A DNA stretch of 64,000 bases, taken from positions 682,001 through 746,000 of the forward strand of contig NZ_LAQL01000002.1 in NCBI RefSeq assembly GCF_001026905.1, in the 5' to 3' direction. Made by a program: the position numbers and the translations under genes. The DNA comes from Kiloniella spongiae. Its GTDB lineage: Bacteria; Pseudomonadota; Alphaproteobacteria; Kiloniellales; Kiloniellaceae. Below the pieces are notes generated by a model, which saw only the letters and a program-made list of their open reading frames with translations, ran no database searches and was not told where the DNA came from. Position 1 is the first letter of the stretch. Each line of letters starts with the position of its first letter. Of the stretch, positions 19,056 to 28,735 are shown one piece after another.

Positions 19056-20999
19056 ATGTCTTTTAATATAGGAAGCAGAATTTTAGCAGCAGCAGCCTTG
19101 ATTGTTGTTGTCACTTTTTCCGCTTTTATTCTTTATTTTGATATTCATCAAAGTAATGAAATTCGCTCATCATTGAAATCAAAAGTGATTGAAACAGGTC
19201 ATTTAGCAACAAATGGTATTTCCAACTGGATGAGCGGACGACAACTTCTTATCGAAAACATAGCCGAAAACATTCAATCATCACCGACAAATGAGACCGC
19301 TTGGGAAACGATTAATAAGGAAATACTAAAAACCGCTTTCTTATCTACATATTTTGGTAACAACGAGGGAGATATGACTTTGTTTCCCGATGACCCTCTA
19401 CCCGAAGATTACGACCCCAGAAAACGACCTTGGTATATAGGTACAAAGCAAACTCAAGCCAGCTTTCTAACAGAACCATATGTCGATGCTTTCAGCGGTA
19501 ATCTTATTGTAACTATGGCTAGCCCCGTACAAGATAACAGTGCCTTATTAGGTGTTGCTGGAGGGGACATTGAAATAACGACCATAGTAGATTTAATTCG
19601 AAGTGTTGATCTTGGCGGTATTGGGTATGCTTTTCTGATTAACGATCAGGGCACAGTTCTAATACACCCGGATAAACAATGGACACTAAAACCAGTTGGA
19701 GAAGTTTATCCCGAAGAAACACCAGTACTTTCCACAGAAATGCAAAACTTTGCCGAAGGTTCTTCAGATCAAATTTTCGCATTCTTTAAAGTTGAAGGGC
19801 TCCCAAGCGTGAATTGGTATCTTGGATTAGCAATTGACAGAAATGCTGCCTTTGAAGAGCTTTCCAATTTCAGGTTAACGTCGATCATCACAGCCGCTAT
19901 TGCTGTGCTTGCTATCATGGGTCTCCTTGGTGTTCTCGTCAGATTGTGGGTATCAAAGCCTGTTATTGCGATGACAGATTCAATGACAAACCTTGCCAGT
20001 GGTAACCTTGATGTCAACATTCCCGGGCAAGAACGAAAAGACGAAATCGGTTCAATGGCAGCTGCAGTTAATGTTTTCAAAACCAACGCCATAGAAATGG
20101 GACGCTTAGCACAAGAAAACAAAGAATCAACCGAACGGCATGCGCGTGACCGCCGGGAAACCCTGAACAAAATGGCAGATTCATTTGAACAGTCTGTCCT
20201 GTCCATTGTTGAAACCGTTGTTCAGGCATCCAGCAATACCCAGGACGTTGCCAGCCAGCTAACGGCGAGTGCCGAAGAGTCCAATGTACGAACCCAAGCC
20301 GTTTCAAACGCCGCCATTGAAACCAGTCAAAACGTGCAAACCGTGGCCGCAGCAACAGAAGAACTTTCTGCTGCCATCCGAGAAATTGGCGTCCAGGTTA
20401 CCCAATCTATTCAAGTAACGGCAGAAGCCGTCGATGGCGTTAACCGAACCAATGGAACAGTTACAGAGCTTGCTGGTGCCGCCCAACGTATTGGCGAAGT
20501 TGTGAAGTTGATTTCAGATGTTGCGGGTCAAACCAACCTGTTGGCTCTTAATGCAACAATTGAAGCAGCAAGAGCAGGAGATGCTGGCAAAGGTTTTGCC
20601 GTTGTTGCCTCTGAAGTTAAAACACTCGCAAACCAAACCGATCAAGCAACTGGAGACATCCAGACGCAGGTTGATGGCATTCAGGGGGCAAGTAGCCAAT
20701 CGGTGCAAGAAATCACCAACATCAGCTCAACGATCGAACGCATGAACGAATTTGCCAACGCAATTGCAGCTGCGATTGAAGAACAAGGGGCCGCAACGCA
20801 AGAAATTTCAAACTCGGTGCAGAAAGCCGCCGCAGGTACGCAAGAGGTATCAAGCAATGTTGAAGTTGTTACCAAAGCATCTTCACAAGTCAGCGCTGAA
20901 GCAAACAATCTTCTGCAATCATCTCGTGAAATGCAGTCCATGGCCGAGAACCTGCGTACCGAAGTCCAAAGCTTCCTGTCCACAGTACGAGAGAGTTAA
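19056..20999 (+). CDS. Methyl-accepting chemotaxis protein, dCache amino-acid receptor
   Basis: A 647-residue transmembrane chemoreceptor. Helix 1 is at about 8-28, a periplasmic dCache_1 domain covers about 30-270, helix 2 about 275-298, then HAMP and a cytoplasmic signalling domain with the conserved hairpin tip ([19 protein letters not shown]). The sensor domain has Y119, R124, W126, Y127, D144 and D171, spaced as in the published dCache amino-acid motif of PctA (Y121, R126, W128, Y129, D146, D173). So an L-amino acid is the likely attractant. The start follows AAAGGAG. No CheB/CheR-tethering pentapeptide is seen at the C-terminus (TVRES). Confidence 0.9.
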   Translation: MSFNIGSRILAAAALIVVVTFSAFILYFDIHQSNEIRSSLKSKVIETGHLATNGISNWMSGRQLLIENIAENIQSSPTNETAWETINKEILKTAFLSTYFGNNEGDMTLFPDDPLPEDYDPRKRPWYIGTKQTQASFLTEPYVDAFSGNLIVTMASPVQDNSALLGVAGGDIEITTIVDLIRSVDLGGIGYAFLINDQGTVLIHPDKQWTLKPVGEVYPEETPVLSTEMQNFAEGSSDQIFAFFKVEGLPSVNWYLGLAIDRNAAFEELSNFRLTSIITAAIAVLAIMGLLGVLVRLWVSKPVIAMTDSMTNLASGNLDVNIPGQERKDEIGSMAAAVNVFKTNAIEMGRLAQENKESTERHARDRRETLNKMADSFEQSVLSIVETVVQASSNTQDVASQLTASAEESNVRTQAVSNAAIETSQNVQTVAAATEELSAAIREIGVQVTQSIQVTAEAVDGVNRTNGTVTELAGAAQRIGEVVKLISDVAGQTNLLALNATIEAARAGDAGKGFAVVASEVKTLANQTDQATGDIQTQVDGIQGASSQSVQEITNISSTIERMNEFANAIAAAIEEQGAATQEISNSVQKAAAGTQEVSSNVEVVTKASSQVSAEANNLLQSSREMQSMAENLRTEVQSFLSTVRES

Positions 21000-21047
21000 T
21001 TTTCGGGGAGGTACCTTCTAGGGGTGTAATTTCCAGCAAAAAAACTT

Positions 21048-21088
21048 AAACAAACAGGCTCCACTCAAAAAGCGGAGCCTGTTTGTTT
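21048..21088. terminator. Bidirectional terminator between chemoreceptor and GGDEF gene
   Basis: A perfect 15-bp stem (AAACAAACAGGCTCC at 21048-21062, GGAGCCTGTTTGTTT at 21074-21088) with an 11-base loop. A-rich and T-rich outer arms make it usable by both convergent genes. Confidence 0.85.
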
Positions 21089-21155
21089 ACTTGATCTACG
21101 TTGAATTGAATTAATAAAAAGCACTTAAGACCTGGCACTGATCTTTACAGATATT

Positions 21156-22331
21156 TTAAAGATCAGAGAAAAACCCAAAGTTATTCTTACCCTTTTTCTT
21201 AATTGCATACATGGATTGATCAGCACAGTTCAAGAGCTGTTCTGGCGTTGTTCCGTCATCAAGTGAGAAGGCAATCCCGATAGAAGCACCAACTCTGGCT
21301 TCTGTATCATCAAGAACAAAAGGAACATTCAGCTGCTCTATCAAGGTTTCGGCAAGCTCTTTAACCCCATCCCGACTGGTCACTTCCTTTAACAGAATAA
21401 TAAATTCATCTCCGCCTATACGCGCAGCCATATCTTCAGGAGCTAAAATAGCGCGAATGCGATCAGCGACCCCGACCAGAATGGCATCCCCTGCTTCATG
21501 GCCCAGAGTGTCGTTAATCGCTTTAAAACCATCAAGATCTATAAAGAAGACCGCCGTTTTCTCGCCAGCAGTTCTGTCTTCTGCAAGAATATCCTTGAGG
21601 TATTTCAAACAAAGGCGGCGGCTTGGCAACAACGTCAGCGCGTCGTGGTTGGCCAGAAACTTCATCTTCTGTTCTGCGGCTTGTAAATCCTCGGCAAGCC
21701 AAACCATTTCCTGGGCCTGCGTTGCCATCCGTTCTTCACTATCGATCAACTCGGAAACCTGGACGTGAAGGCGTTCTTCGGACAAACGTAAAGCGTTTTC
21801 AGCTTCTATTCTCTTTTGAATATTCAGTTGCTGCTCTTCGGCAATAACCGCCAGTTCTTCAGCCTGCGCTTCCAGGCGCTCCCCAATATCACGGAAGTTA
21901 TGGCGTTCGATATCAAAACGCTCTTCCGCCAAAATTAGAGCATCCCTAACCTTTTGCTTTATTTCATTCTTTTGTTGTTTTTCAATTTCCAGAACTGAAA
22001 CCAAAGCTTTTGAAAGTAAATCATCGATCTCTTTAGCGGAAGGTTCGGCATCCCACCAGACAACATCAGAAATCCTGGTTTCGTTTTTCTTGGTGTTTTC
22101 ACTGGAATTTGAGCTGGAATTTGAGCTGGAATTTGAGCTGGAATTTTGACCTACATTAGCACGAGCGTTTTTATCGGAATAAACCTTGGCAACAAAGCGT
22201 GGCGCAAGCGTACGCATAACATAGCTTTGATCACCAGTCCCCCGACCAAGAACAAATTCTTCAACCTCAAACTCTACCCCGAGCTCCTCTTCGGGGTTAC
22301 CGAACGCTAACATTACCGAAACTACCCCCAC
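21156..22331 (-). CDS. Diguanylate cyclase (GGDEF)
   Basis: A protein of up to 391 residues that makes c-di-GMP from two GTP. An N-terminal acidic region of unknown fold is followed by a Ser/Asn linker (three NSSS-type units), a coiled coil of about 120 residues, and a C-terminal GGDEF domain with an intact RIGGDEF active site and FIDLDGFKAIND. The product-inhibition site is not canonical: APED stands where RxxD is expected. It has no membrane segment. GTG at 22331 is the longest start; ATG at 22313 is equally possible. Confidence 0.88.
   Translation of the reverse strand: MGVVSVMLAFGNPEEELGVEFEVEEFVLGRGTGDQSYVMRTLAPRFVAKVYSDKNARANVGQNSSSNSSSNSSSNSSENTKKNETRISDVVWWDAEPSAKEIDDLLSKALVSVLEIEKQQKNEIKQKVRDALILAEERFDIERHNFRDIGERLEAQAEELAVIAEEQQLNIQKRIEAENALRLSEERLHVQVSELIDSEERMATQAQEMVWLAEDLQAAEQKMKFLANHDALTLLPSRRLCLKYLKDILAEDRTAGEKTAVFFIDLDGFKAINDTLGHEAGDAILVGVADRIRAILAPEDMAARIGGDEFIILLKEVTSRDGVKELAETLIEQLNVPFVLDDTEARVGASIGIAFSLDDGTTPEQLLNCADQSMYAIKKKGKNNFGFFSDL
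22102..22149 (-). repeat. 12-bp tandem repeat coding for a Ser/Asn linker
   Basis: CTGGAATTTGAG is repeated three times in perfect register, with a fourth degenerate copy. It encodes the SSSN linker of the diguanylate cyclase in frame. Multiples of 12 bp allow length change by slippage without a frameshift. Confidence 0.85.
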
Positions 22332-22644
22332 TGCCCTTTTGCACCAATGGATCTGACAGATCTTATAATCTATGGTGGAGTGCTATTTCTTATGAAACAA
22401 TGATTTCAATCATATGTAATTATAGTGTTATTTTTCTTATTGCACCTTCTCCTAACACATTTTGGTCAAAAAAACATGCCCCTGTTTGAAAATATGGGAA
22501 CTGAATACCCGATTACCTTTTCCCTCGCTAAAGAATTCTTTTCAGTATGTCCCTCTTGACCAATAGGTTTCCTGCGTTAATTAATGAGCCTCAGAAATGA
22601 AAACAATGAAAATTGCGTAATAACAAGGTAAGCACGATATCAGT
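22332..22644. other. Divergent intergenic region, GGDEF and sodium channel genes
   Basis: A 313-base AT-rich region that must hold promoters in both directions. TTGACC at 22556-22561 is a possible -35 element facing the channel gene, but the sequence 17 bases further on matches a -10 element poorly. I see no gene or repeat. Confidence 0.4.
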
Positions 22645-23547
22645 ATGACGATGGAAAAAGCGACTCAAGACCAGGCAACAATTAGCTCCTCAAAAGAGTT
22701 GACTAGTAATAGTCTTCCCAATAAAGCGTTGCGTGTGGTTTTAGAAGGCAACACCTTTACTTGGGTAATCACCATTCTCATTTTGATCAATGCCGTCACA
22801 TTAGGACTAGAAACCAACTCCAGCCTAACACCTTTCCAGACAGAACTTCTCCATTGGGTCGATAAGATTATCTTGGTTATTTTTTCTCTGGAGCTCGCTT
22901 TAAAATTTTACACCTATCGATTAGGCTTCTTTAAGTCTGGTTGGAATATTTTTGATCTGCTCATTGTCACAATCGCTTGGGTTCCAGCCAGTGGTGCTTT
23001 GGCAGTCTTGCGTGCCTTGCGTATTCTGCGTGTTTTGAGGTTGATTTCCGTAATTCCGCAGATGCGTCGGGTCATCGGGGCAATCGTTGCTTCTATTCCC
23101 GGTATGCTTTCTGTCGTAGGCGTGCTTTCCATCGTCTTTTACGTGGCCGCAGTTCTGACCACCAAGCTTTTTGGCCAACACCCCGATCCCAACATGCAGG
23201 AATGGTTCGGGTCGGTTTCATCCTCGGCTTATACCCTCTTTCAGATTATGACGTTGGAAAGCTGGTCCATGGGGATTGTTCGTCCAACAATGGAAATTTT
23301 CCCCCATTCCTGGATTTTCTTTATTCCCTTTATCATCATAACCAGCTTTGCAGTCTTGAATCTCTTTATCGGTATTATTGTTGATGCCATGCAGACATCA
23401 CACGAAAGCGACACCGACGAAAAGATAACAGAAATGGCAAACATCACACATGATGATCTCCAGACTCTTATCAACCGTTTTGATGTCCTGGAAAACAAGA
23501 TCGACCAGCTATCTGATTCTGATACGCAGCCTTCAACCAAGAGCTAG
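22645..23547 (+). CDS. Bacterial voltage-gated sodium channel (BacNav)
   Basis: A 300-residue single-repeat ion channel that would form a homotetramer in the inner membrane. Six membrane helices are visible. S4 carries arginines every third residue (R123, R126, R129, R132). The pore loop contains TLESWSM at 203-209, the sodium selectivity filter of NavAb- and NavMs-type channels. A cytoplasmic tail ends in a short coiled coil (LINRFDVLENKIDQL), also typical. Such channels are linked to motility and pH or salt response in marine and alkaline bacteria. It is convergent with an MscS channel gene. Confidence 0.93.
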   Translation: MTMEKATQDQATISSSKELTSNSLPNKALRVVLEGNTFTWVITILILINAVTLGLETNSSLTPFQTELLHWVDKIILVIFSLELALKFYTYRLGFFKSGWNIFDLLIVTIAWVPASGALAVLRALRILRVLRLISVIPQMRRVIGAIVASIPGMLSVVGVLSIVFYVAAVLTTKLFGQHPDPNMQEWFGSVSSSAYTLFQIMTLESWSMGIVRPTMEIFPHSWIFFIPFIIITSFAVLNLFIGIIVDAMQTSHESDTDEKITEMANITHDDLQTLINRFDVLENKIDQLSDSDTQPSTKS

Positions 23548-23589
23548 ATAACCCAGGAAAGGTGCCCCAGAAAGTCACTGGGATTTGGT

Positions 23590-24435
23590 TTAATACATCT
23601 CTTCAAAGTCAGCTGTGGTATCGCTCACGGCAATCGCAGTCCCGCCAGAAAGTAACTCTATCTTTTCAGTCTTAAGCGCGCTCAACAAGGCTGTGTTTAC
23701 CCGGTACCGTTCTTGATAATAACACTGGCTGGGCACCCAATAGCGCAGGCCAATGACAACACCACCATAAGTGAAGTCATGCACACCGATCTGTGCCCGC
23801 GGCTCACTCGGAACCAGATCATCCTTCTCTAAAACATTTCGCAACACCTCAATCGCGCGATCTGCATCCACAGAACCGGCAAGAGGAATGCGTGTTTCTA
23901 CAATCCGGTTGCGGTGAGAATTGGTAATGACTTCGCCGACAATCCGCTTGTTCGGGATCGTAATGAGCTCCTTGTCTTCCCCGATCAATTGAGTATAGGC
24001 CAGCTTGACTTCATGCACGACACCGCTGCCCCCTTTGACGATAATGGTATCGCCAATGGTAAAAGGCCGCGTGAGGATAATAGAAAGCCCTGCGCCATAG
24101 TTGGACAAAGGTCCCTGTATCGCCAAGGTAGCACCAAAAGCGCCAGCACCCGCCAACGCAATCAACGGTGCCGTACTGATCCCGAAATTGCCGAGGGTAA
24201 TAATGATTACAAAAGCAACCAGGACAACTTTGACAATATTGCCGATAAAACCCGACAATGTCTGATCAAACTCTTTGCGCAAACAAAGTCCTGTAACCTT
24301 ACCACCGATCCAGCCCGCAATTTTCAAGCCGATGATAAGAACAATAATGGCCCCTAGTATCTGGAAACCATAAGCCACCCCAAATTCAATTCCCTTATTG
24401 ATTAGGGCTTCTGCTGTTTTGAGTTCTTCATCCAT
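23590..24435 (-). CDS. Small-conductance mechanosensitive channel, MscS family
   Basis: A 281-residue channel of the basic MscS size that releases solutes at hypo-osmotic shock. It has three N-terminal membrane helices, a Gly/Ala-rich pore helix (IALAGAGAFGATLAIQGPLSNYGAG at about 93-117), then the beta domain with RPFTIGDTIIV and PNKRIVGEVITN. The C-terminal alpha/beta cage follows. Only 42 bases separate it from the convergent sodium channel gene, with a weak CCCAG/CTGGG hairpin between them. Confidence 0.92.
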   Translation of the reverse strand: MDEELKTAEALINKGIEFGVAYGFQILGAIIVLIIGLKIAGWIGGKVTGLCLRKEFDQTLSGFIGNIVKVVLVAFVIIITLGNFGISTAPLIALAGAGAFGATLAIQGPLSNYGAGLSIILTRPFTIGDTIIVKGGSGVVHEVKLAYTQLIGEDKELITIPNKRIVGEVITNSHRNRIVETRIPLAGSVDADRAIEVLRNVLEKDDLVPSEPRAQIGVHDFTYGGVVIGLRYWVPSQCYYQERYRVNTALLSALKTEKIELLSGGTAIAVSDTTADFEEMY

Positions 24436-24683
24436 TGCCTAACAACCACCAATATTATCTGACCGTTACGTGTTTATGGTCTTAAATTTCTGGCCCCCAT
24501 CAAAGCGTGAAGTGAAGAGTGCATCAACTGTTAATCAGCATTCCTCAAAAAAAATTGGTTTCTGAATATATATTTAACTTCTTTCCACCATGCTCTTGGT
24601 CGGGAATGACAACTTACCCCCATTACACTTTGGTTTGATATTTGTCCGCCATCCTTTGGCTTAATGTTTGAGAGTAGTTTTTA

Positions 24684-25172
24684 ATGGCAAAGCCTATAAA
24701 GTTTTATACTCGGGGTTTTGACGAGAGTTTTTTAGATCGATGTGATGTGCGAATTGCTGCATTCTATCAAATGTGGAAATCAAAGTGCAAAGATGACACC
24801 ATCCCCTCCCGAGCTGATTTTGACCCAATTGAGATGGTTGAGTTTTTGCCTGGCATAACTCTGGTTGATGTCGACAAAGATACTCAAAGCCTGATGTATA
24901 GACTGGTCGGCACAAACGAAGTCGCCGTTCGCGGCAAAGATCCCACTGGTGATAGTGTGCAGGAACATTTCCACGCAACAACCTGGGAAGATACTTGGGA
25001 AAATTATAGTCATGCCATCAATAATCTAGGCATAGTCTTCGATGATCTGGATATGCCAAATGCGAACGGTATTATAGTTGGCGATGAAACGATATTTGTT
25101 CCCTTAGCCCCAGATGGGAAGAACGTGAACATGGTTATGCTTTACAGCATCCAGAGAGAACCTTCCAAGTAA
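24684..25172 (+). CDS. PAS_5-type sensor protein, tandem copy 1
   Basis: A 162-residue protein that is essentially one PAS domain of the PF07310 type. ADFDPIEMVEFLPGITLVDV is followed by a Y-R-L-V-G-T strand and a C-terminal VNMVMLYSIQ strand. By hand count it is about 70 percent identical to the next gene, with a clear helix preceding the PAS core (FLDRCDVRIAAFYQMW). It has no output domain, so it may be a ligand-sensing partner of another protein. The 201-base gap to copy 2 suggests separate promoters. Confidence 0.78.
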   Translation: MAKPIKFYTRGFDESFLDRCDVRIAAFYQMWKSKCKDDTIPSRADFDPIEMVEFLPGITLVDVDKDTQSLMYRLVGTNEVAVRGKDPTGDSVQEHFHATTWEDTWENYSHAINNLGIVFDDLDMPNANGIIVGDETIFVPLAPDGKNVNMVMLYSIQREPSK

Positions 25173-25373
25173 GGCATCCGCTTGCTATGCCCGGAATAAA
25201 TCATGAATAACCCGAGACACCTATAAATCTAAAACCTGACCTTCGGCTTTCACAAAACGGTTTCGGTTTTATAGAATATATATTATCAACCTTTTTAAAC
25301 CTATCTTTCCAGGGCATCTAAAATTTAATCCCCTCTCTCATCACTTTAAGTACATTTTTGAAAGCACTTTTGA

Positions 25374-25862
25374 ATGACAAAACCTATGAAATTTAACGCC
25401 CGGGTTTTTGATGAGAGTTTTCTCGAACAATGTGATCAACGGATTGCCGCATTCTATGAAATGTGGAAATCTAAATGCAAAGACAACACCATTCCCGCCC
25501 GAAGTGATTTCGACCCAATCGAGATGGTTGAATTTTTACCCGGAATCACGCTGGTCGATGTGAATAGCAAAAACAAAGAACTCACTTATCGCCTCGTCGG
25601 GACAAAAGAAGTCGCTGTCCGGGGGAAAGACCCGACAGGTGAGGCTGTGAAGGATAATTTTCATGCAAATACATGGGAAGATACTTGGGGCAATTACGGC
25701 CATGTCATTGATACCAAGGGCATCGCCTATGACAATTCGGATATACCAAATTCAAACGATGTCATGGTCCGGGATGAAACAATTTTTGTTCCCCTGTCGC
25801 CAGATGGTGAGCAGGTAAATATGGTGATGCTCTATAGCATACAAGGGAAAGCTTCCACGTAA
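25374..25862 (+). CDS. PAS_5-type sensor protein, tandem copy 2
   Basis: A paralogue of the preceding gene of the same length (162 residues), colinear from end to end with no gaps. Most differences cluster at about residues 64-71 and 106-133, in the regions that would surround the PAS ligand pocket. The core strands are unchanged. This pattern suggests duplication followed by change of ligand or partner specificity. Function unknown. Confidence 0.78.
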   Translation: MTKPMKFNARVFDESFLEQCDQRIAAFYEMWKSKCKDNTIPARSDFDPIEMVEFLPGITLVDVNSKNKELTYRLVGTKEVAVRGKDPTGEAVKDNFHANTWEDTWGNYGHVIDTKGIAYDNSDIPNSNDVMVRDETIFVPLSPDGEQVNMVMLYSIQGKAST

Positions 25863-25881
25863 GTCCTGCAGATTGATATCG

Positions 25882-26193
25882 CTATAAAACAATACTTTTG
25901 GACTCTATCGCCTCGGAAAACTTGGATCGCAGGCAAATCAGGTTGGACCGGTAAAAATTTGGCCCCAGCCAAGCCGCAAATTGCCGACCTGTTTCATATG
26001 CAAGCTCAGCACTTTTACGACTGGGGTTTGGGCCTTTACAGCGTTTGGGATAATCAAACGGCAAGCCACGACGATAATCCTCGTAGCCTTGTTGAAAAGC
26101 ATCAGAGCGGTATAGCTTATCGACCGATGTCGTAATAAACACTTTAGAATTGCTATCAGGTGAATTTCTGGACGATCTGGAAGTATCATTCAT
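25882..26193 (-). CDS. Small protein resembling Rmf/CrpP family
   Basis: A 103-residue protein. The central part, AFQQGYEDYRRGLPFDYPKR followed by LAYETGRQFAAWLG, recalls ribosome modulation factor and CrpP-like proteins, in which a GYxxxxxG helix precedes an NPY/CPY turn and a W-x-x-G-x-x helix. The N-terminal Ser/Asn-rich 25 residues are probably disordered. If real it could bind ribosomes in stationary phase. The match is by pattern only. It is convergent with the second PAS gene. Confidence 0.55.
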   Translation of the reverse strand: MNDTSRSSRNSPDSNSKVFITTSVDKLYRSDAFQQGYEDYRRGLPFDYPKRCKGPNPSRKSAELAYETGRQFAAWLGPNFYRSNLICLRSKFSEAIESKSIVL

Positions 26194-26484
26194 CGCTTAA
26201 CTGTAACTCATTTAAATCAGCCAACCACAGCTGAATATCCAAGCACAGCTCAATATAATATCACAGCCACCTTATTTACAGGGGTAATACTGCATCCTTT
26301 CGATTTAGCATAAATTTGGAGCCATCACACAAAAGCTTTCTCCTATGCCCATCAAACATCAACAAACTTGACTAAACACCCCATACGTATGAGTTTGTCG
26401 GGTGAATTTACAGTACATCACCTGTCCAACTATGAAATCGACCTTTAACGCCCACACCTTGGAGGAAGAACCATCTATTACGAT

Positions 26485-27348
26485 ATGCCGCTCTATCGCC
26501 CTCCGAGTGAAGGGAACAACCTGATCATACAGGCAACGCTTGGGTGCTCTGCGAATTACTGTACCTTTTGTTCCATGTACAAGACCAAAACATACCGGGC
26601 AAGACCGCTGGACCAGGTCTTCGCAGATATTGATCAAGCGGCGCAAGAATGGCCCACGGCAAGCCGTGTCTTCCTTGCTGATGGTGATGCACTCACCCTG
26701 TCGATGGATAATCTGCGCGCGATCTTAAACAAGCTCCACGAAACATTCCCCGAACTGACAAGGGTATCGGCCTATGCCACGCCGAAAAACCTGATCGACA
26801 AATCTGTTGATGAGTTACGCGAGCTTAAAGCGATGAAACTCAGTCTCGTATATATGGGCATCGAATCAGGCTCGACACAGGTCCTCAAGCGTGTGATCAA
26901 AGGTGCCTCGCACAAGACCCATGGCATGGCATTGGATAATGCCACCGCGGCTGGCTTGAAAGTATCCGCCACGGTGATCCTCGGGCTTGCAGGACAGGCG
27001 GGCTGGAAAGATCATATTGCGAGTACGGCACAACTGATCAACGAGCATCCGCCGACCTATCTCTCAACCTTGCAACTCACCCTCGATGAAGGCGCCATCG
27101 ATGAGTTCATGGCAGAGCAGGAAGCCGGGTTTGAATTTCAAGATGATGATGCCATCCTTCAGGAACAGGAACAGCTACTCAAGCTTCTGGACCCGCCAAA
27201 GCCAGTTATTTTCCGTTCTAACCATGCATCGAACTGTTTGCCACTGGCGGGCAATCTGCCCAAGGACCGGAACAAACTGTTGGATATTATTACTGCGGCT
27301 AAAGAGCAAACCCACTTGCGCCGTTCTCCCTTTATGCGCGGCCTATGA
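26485..27348 (+). CDS. Radical SAM protein of unknown substrate
   Basis: A 287-residue protein of the COG1032/Elp3-like radical SAM type. CSANYCTFC is a CX4CX2C cluster motif, a variant of the usual CX3CX2C and one seen in this small subgroup beginning YRPPSEGNN. GDALTLSMDNL and MGIESGS follow as SAM-binding motifs. The last 100 residues look like a small substrate-binding cap. A strong GGAGG lies 20 bases upstream of the ATG, too far for the usual spacing, so the true start is not certain. Reaction unknown. Confidence 0.82.
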   Translation: MPLYRPPSEGNNLIIQATLGCSANYCTFCSMYKTKTYRARPLDQVFADIDQAAQEWPTASRVFLADGDALTLSMDNLRAILNKLHETFPELTRVSAYATPKNLIDKSVDELRELKAMKLSLVYMGIESGSTQVLKRVIKGASHKTHGMALDNATAAGLKVSATVILGLAGQAGWKDHIASTAQLINEHPPTYLSTLQLTLDEGAIDEFMAEQEAGFEFQDDDAILQEQEQLLKLLDPPKPVIFRSNHASNCLPLAGNLPKDRNKLLDIITAAKEQTHLRRSPFMRGL

Positions 27349-27405
27349 TAAAGGGAACTGTGATGCAAAACCTCTATATGCGTAATTTGTGGTACTAAAA
27401 CTCTT

Positions 27406-28086
27406 ATGAAAATCTTTCCCCGCCTCTCGTTCCTTTCTGTCAAGGGTGTCCCCACCCTGTCATGGAGTTCGCCAAAGCCATTGAATTTGCGGCCTGACCT
27501 TATCACCGTAATCTTGTTGGTTGTCGGCCTGATAATATTTGGCCTTGGCGAAGCCCTTCTGATCGCGGCGGGAACAGGCGTAAGCCCCTGGACAGTCCTT
27601 GCACAGGGCGTCAGTCAACAGGCGGGCTGGAGCATCGGTCTATCAACCTTTATCGTCAGTATAACCGTGCTGATCCTCTGGTGGCCACTCAAACAGGTGC
27701 CGGGTATCGGTACCATCCTGAACGCCATTATTATCGCCCTCGTGCTGGAATTCGCCCTGCCCTACATTCCGACACCTGATGCCTATATATTCCAAATCTT
27801 GCTCACCCTTCTGGGCATTCTGGTAACAGGGTTGGGCAGCGGTATTTACCTGATCGCCAATTTAGGACCGGGGCCAAGAGACGGCCTGATGACCGGGTTA
27901 CAGCAACAAACCAACCTTCCCATCGCATGGATCAGAAGCGGTATAGAGCTAACCGCCGTAATCGCCGGCTGGTCCCTCGGCGGTGTCGTCGGCCTCGGCA
28001 CCGTGCTATTCGCCGTTTTGATCGGCCCTTCGGTGGCACTTAGTCTGTTTGTTCTGGATAAGGTGTTTGGTGGGGAAGAGAGGTAA
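27406..28086 (+). CDS. YczE-type inner membrane protein
   Basis: A 226-residue protein with five or six predicted helices. GLGEALLIAAGTGVSPWTVL near residue 46 and GLGSGIYLIANLGPGPRDGL near residue 140 are two homologous halves, the pattern of the YczE/YitT-like family (DUF6198-like). These are thought to be small-molecule transporters or regulators, with no defined substrate. The first 30 residues are not membrane-spanning and the start has no clear ribosome site, so it may start later. Confidence 0.75.
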   Translation: MKIFPRLSFLSVKGVPTLSWSSPKPLNLRPDLITVILLVVGLIIFGLGEALLIAAGTGVSPWTVLAQGVSQQAGWSIGLSTFIVSITVLILWWPLKQVPGIGTILNAIIIALVLEFALPYIPTPDAYIFQILLTLLGILVTGLGSGIYLIANLGPGPRDGLMTGLQQQTNLPIAWIRSGIELTAVIAGWSLGGVVGLGTVLFAVLIGPSVALSLFVLDKVFGGEER

Positions 28087-28735
28087 CATTAAGGCAAGCT
28101 ATCATAGAAATTCACTAAATTAGAAACGTTAAACAGTTTCCAAAATAATAATGCAGATAAATTGACGCATTAAACATTATGGCTCAATCGAAGTAATTCA
28201 AATATTCTCACCTTCTCAGTTTATTTATAAAAATTTAGAGTTTTATCCTCAAATCAGTAGAAAAATACCTCTCCAAAAGCAACCCTCACCACTCGCATAC
28301 AGAGAATAACAGTATAATAATTATTTTTTTACGGGTGATTAAGTTTTAAAAATATGTTTATACTGATCATAAAAAAACAAACAAATTGATCTAAAGGGGA
28401 GCAAAAAAAGCACGCTGAAACATCTGAGAAATGGTTTAGGTAAAGTTGTAATTCTTAATAATTTTTGCCCTGCACATTTGAAAGATGCGCAATTTCTTAC
28501 AAAAAATCCATGAAGCCCCTCGCCAAAACTCAAACCTAACTATCTCCTCAGAATATTGGAAATTTTGGGATCAACTTCTTGAGAATTCTTGCCGCAGGTT
28601 AGGTGAAGATACCGAATAGCTGACAGACTGTACGCTAGGAATTTTTTTTACAATAGAGAGTCTACCGTTTTCTATCGGCTTTCAAAATTCACACCTAGTT
28701 AATTTGTATATTATTACGAACTAATAGGGCCAATA
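28087..28735. other. AT-rich intergenic region
   Basis: A 649-base region, more AT-rich than its flanks. A minus-strand frame of 64 codons at 28339-28533 and short plus-strand frames exist, but none has a ribosome site or a recognisable product. No inverted repeat, terminator or duplicated tRNA end was found. The promoter of the patatin gene must lie near its right end. Confidence 0.5.

Noticed and set aside
28339-28533. 64-residue minus-strand frame before the patatin gene
   Set aside because: AT-rich low-information frame without ribosome site or known motif.
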